DNA of 64,000 nucleotides from Aureobasidium sp. EXF-3400 (Eukaryota > Ascomycota > Dothideomycetes > Dothideales > Saccotheciaceae). Position 1 is the first letter of the stretch, and the number at the start of each line of letters is the position of its first letter. The translations under genes and the position numbers were made by a program. This document shows positions 63,537 through 64,000 of this stretch, piece after piece. Below the pieces are notes generated by a model. It saw only the letters and a list, made by a program, of their open reading frames with translations. It was not told where the DNA came from and did no database searches. The stretch covers positions 1-64,000 of the forward strand of contig SWBL01000067.1 of NCBI GenBank assembly GCA_024195585.1, written 5' to 3'.

Positions 63537-64000
63537 ATGTTGATGCGCCATCTGAGACTGCAAGGCATTGTGCCATATGCCAAAGCTGAGTTTCTGCAGC
63601 AAGATCTGGTCAGAAAATTTCTAGCCCACAAGGCTTCGCCTGCAACAGTCCCTGCTCCGGTACCAACCATCATCACTGCCCAATTCTCGCCCGTCTACAC
63701 GTGTGGTCGACGTGAAGTCGGCACTGTGTCTGCAGAACAGCAAAACTATTTGAAGGACAATGGCAATGCTGAATTCTACGAAGCCCTTCGCGGTGGCCAA
63801 ACCACTTTCCACGGCCCTGGTCAACTTGTTGCATATCCCATCATTGACTTGAAGACACACAACCTGTCGCCAAGGAACTACGTCTGCCTTTTGGAAAAGA
63901 CCCTCATCAAAACTTGCGCTCGCTACGGTATCAAGGCCATGACGACCGAAAATCCTGGAGTTTGGACCACCCCAGATGACAAGATATCCGCCTTGGGCGT
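63537..64000 (+). CDS. lip2: Octanoyltransferase LIP2/LipB (3' end beyond the window)
   Basis: Open from ATG 63537 to the window end, 154 residues so far. It starts MLMRHLRLQGIVPYAKAEFL. The active-site segment is LRGGQTTFHGPGQLVAYPII, the RGGxxTxHGPGQ signature of lipoyl(octanoyl) transferases. EFSPVYTCGRRE-like text (AQFSPVYTCGRRE) precedes it and ENPGVWTTPDDKISALGV follows. The enzyme moves octanoyl from acyl carrier protein to the lipoyl domains of mitochondrial complexes (first the glycine-cleavage H protein in yeast). The catalytic lysine and cysteine lie partly beyond the window: K in DDKISALG is seen. Basic N-terminus fits mitochondrial import. A second ATG at codon 3 is possible. Confidence 0.9.
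   Translation, partial: MLMRHLRLQGIVPYAKAEFLQQDLVRKFLAHKASPATVPAPVPTIITAQFSPVYTCGRREVGTVSAEQQNYLKDNGNAEFYEALRGGQTTFHGPGQLVAYPIIDLKTHNLSPRNYVCLLEKTLIKTCARYGIKAMTTENPGVWTTPDDKISALG

Overview
The window reads as nuclear DNA of a filamentous ascomycete (Pezizomycotina; a Dothideomycete is my guess, since no sequence search was possible). The signs are split genes with 44-66 nt GT..AG introns, long disordered Ser/Pro-rich proteins, fungal families (P450, FAD phenol-hydroxylase-type monooxygenase, F-box and 2EXR proteins), and conserved eukaryotic housekeeping genes. Several small multi-exon genes were rebuilt by hand from splice sites because no single long reading frame reveals them: the Asterix-like gene, MGR2/ROMO1, POP7, a 216-aa charged repeat protein, a 155-aa coiled-coil protein and two tandem coiled-coil/CxxC proteins.

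Layout. 0-11 kb: a RING protein cut by the window start, an alpha/beta hydrolase, a disordered protein, a divergent FAD monooxygenase/P450 pair and a small basic protein. 11-14.3 kb: no intact gene, probably decayed sequence. 14.3-38 kb: housekeeping block with a TBC Rab-GAP, Asterix (ER membrane insertion), a Ubp3/USP10-type deubiquitinase, two low-complexity proteins, Mgr2 (TIM23 import channel), a tail-anchored FHA protein of the SLMAP/Far10/HAM-4 type, a 3.8 kb gap, and MED12/SRB8 of the Mediator kinase module. 38.7-56 kb: an accessory stretch with two membrane-anchored 2EXR proteins (one interrupted by TAG), a secreted Cys-rich protein, two F-box proteins, a 2EXR protein, and a relative of its C-terminal half that carries a one-base frame offset. 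56-61 kb: small lineage-specific coiled-coil genes with recent duplications, one copy in decay. 61-64 kb: short inverted-repeat elements, an interrupted tRNA-like gene, and the divergent pair POP7 / LIP2 (the latter cut by the window end).

The most notable unexplained structures are a family of about 113-bp elements with 15-bp terminal inverted repeats (three copies at 49.6-50.1 kb, two at 61.1-61.3 kb), a conserved motif shared by two otherwise unrelated disordered proteins 50 kb apart, a tandem duplication with its upstream region at 58.6-60.8 kb, and several genes caught in the act of decay.
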